Shown here: positions 63,943 through 64,000 of the stretch, in pieces | Layout of the letters: the number at the start of each line of letters is the position of its first letter | Numbering within the stretch: the first letter of the stretch is position 1 | Source of the DNA: Fidelibacterota bacterium | GTDB taxonomy: Bacteria > Fidelibacterota > UBA2242 > JAFGTP01 | Length of the DNA: 64,000 bases | Assembly (NCBI GenBank): GCA_016934035.1 | Contig: JAFGTP010000048.1 | Span: 109,079 to 173,078, forward strand | Direction of reading: 5' to 3' | Program-made: the position numbers and the translations under genes | Notes under the pieces: generated by a model | Seen by the model: the letters and a program-made list of their open reading frames with translations, nothing else | Told to the model about the DNA's origin: nothing | Database searches by the model: none

Positions 63943-64000
63943 ATGAAAAGATTGTTAACAGTCCTTTTGTTTGTCAGCATGATTGCAACAGCAAGTTTTG
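63943..64000 (+). CDS. Start of an exported protein (cut by right edge)
   Basis: Nineteen codons are visible: MKRLLTVLLFVSMIATASF, a clear signal peptide, after an AAGGAG site 7 nt upstream. 131 bp after the PorV-like gene on the same strand, so perhaps a fourth gene of the operon. The mature protein is outside the window. Confidence 0.7.
   Translation, partial: MKRLLTVLLFVSMIATASF

Noticed and set aside
1..64000. tRNA, rRNA, CRISPR arrays, insertion sequences, integrases, riboswitches
   Set aside because: No supporting sequence was seen; in particular no cobalamin riboswitch was recognised before the B12-binding gene.

Overview
The window looks like a glycan-degradation and environmental-sensing region of an uncultured or little-studied Gram-negative bacterium of the FCB superphylum, outside the classical Bacteroidota (Calditrichota, Marinimicrobia, KSB1 and Cloacimonadota are plausible; I cannot choose between them from sequence alone). 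The reasons are the many secreted proteins with a type IX secretion (T9SS) C-terminal tail of the YPNPFNP class, two PorV/PorQ-like outer-membrane proteins, two TonB-dependent receptors with carboxypeptidase-D-like N-terminal domains and no SusD partner, two FISUMP-domain proteins, AT-rich intergenic DNA and AGGAG-type ribosome binding sites. No tRNA, rRNA, CRISPR array, insertion sequence or phage gene was seen.

Layout. (1) 1-6 kb, minus strand: GH5 (cut by the left edge), GH30 and a GH3-CBM6 enzyme. (2) 6.2-10.8 kb, plus strand: a cobalamin-binding, CarH-like light-sensor protein, then a histidine kinase and a hybrid histidine kinase. (3) 10.8-19.2 kb, minus strand: one apparent seven-gene operon of carbamoyltransferase, SxtJ-like membrane protein, a 52-residue DUF5989 protein, SGNH hydrolase-TPR protein, esterase, GH2 enzyme and a secreted ADP-ribosylglycohydrolase-family protein. 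(4) 19.2-22.7 kb: a circularly permuted GH16 lichenase-type enzyme and a clan GH-A enzyme. (5) 22.8-33.1 kb, minus strand: TonB receptor, very large VPNPY-tailed exported protein and PorV-like protein, preceded by a T9SS sugar-binding-type protein and a 48-residue membrane protein. (6) 33.3-38.3 kb: GH99-like enzyme, CE1-type esterase, and a lipoprotein aspartic protease/DUF2975/HTH set. (7) 38.4-43.7 kb: GH5 enzyme, solute-binding protein, sensor kinase and sigma-54 response regulator in one operon. (8) 43.8-48.7 kb: a receiver-like protein, a T9SS protein and a tandemly duplicated pair of T9SS protein plus FISUMP protein. (9) 48.9-53.6 kb: a second solute-binding protein, kinase and sigma-54 regulator set. 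(10) 54-57.4 kb: barrel protein, SMP-30-type lipoprotein and NhaC antiporter. (11) 58-63.8 kb, plus strand: a second TonB receptor, VPNPY protein and PorV triad, then the start of another exported protein.

The enzymes suggest attack on beta-glucans (mixed-linkage, beta-1,3/1,6 and cellulose-like chains) and decorated hemicellulose: secreted or surface GH16, GH5, GH30 and GH3 cut the backbone while esterases, GH2, GH99-like and clan GH-A enzymes remove side groups. The TonB triads would import the products. Control appears layered. A 17-bp palindrome, TTTATCA-N3-TGATAAA, recurs in front of the GH30, GH3/B12-sensor, TonB/GH99-like and GH5/sensor operons. Two solute-binding protein-kinase-sigma-54 regulator sets sit beside likely targets, and one of them lies next to paired TGTAAA-N6-TTTACA sites with a possible -24/-12 promoter.
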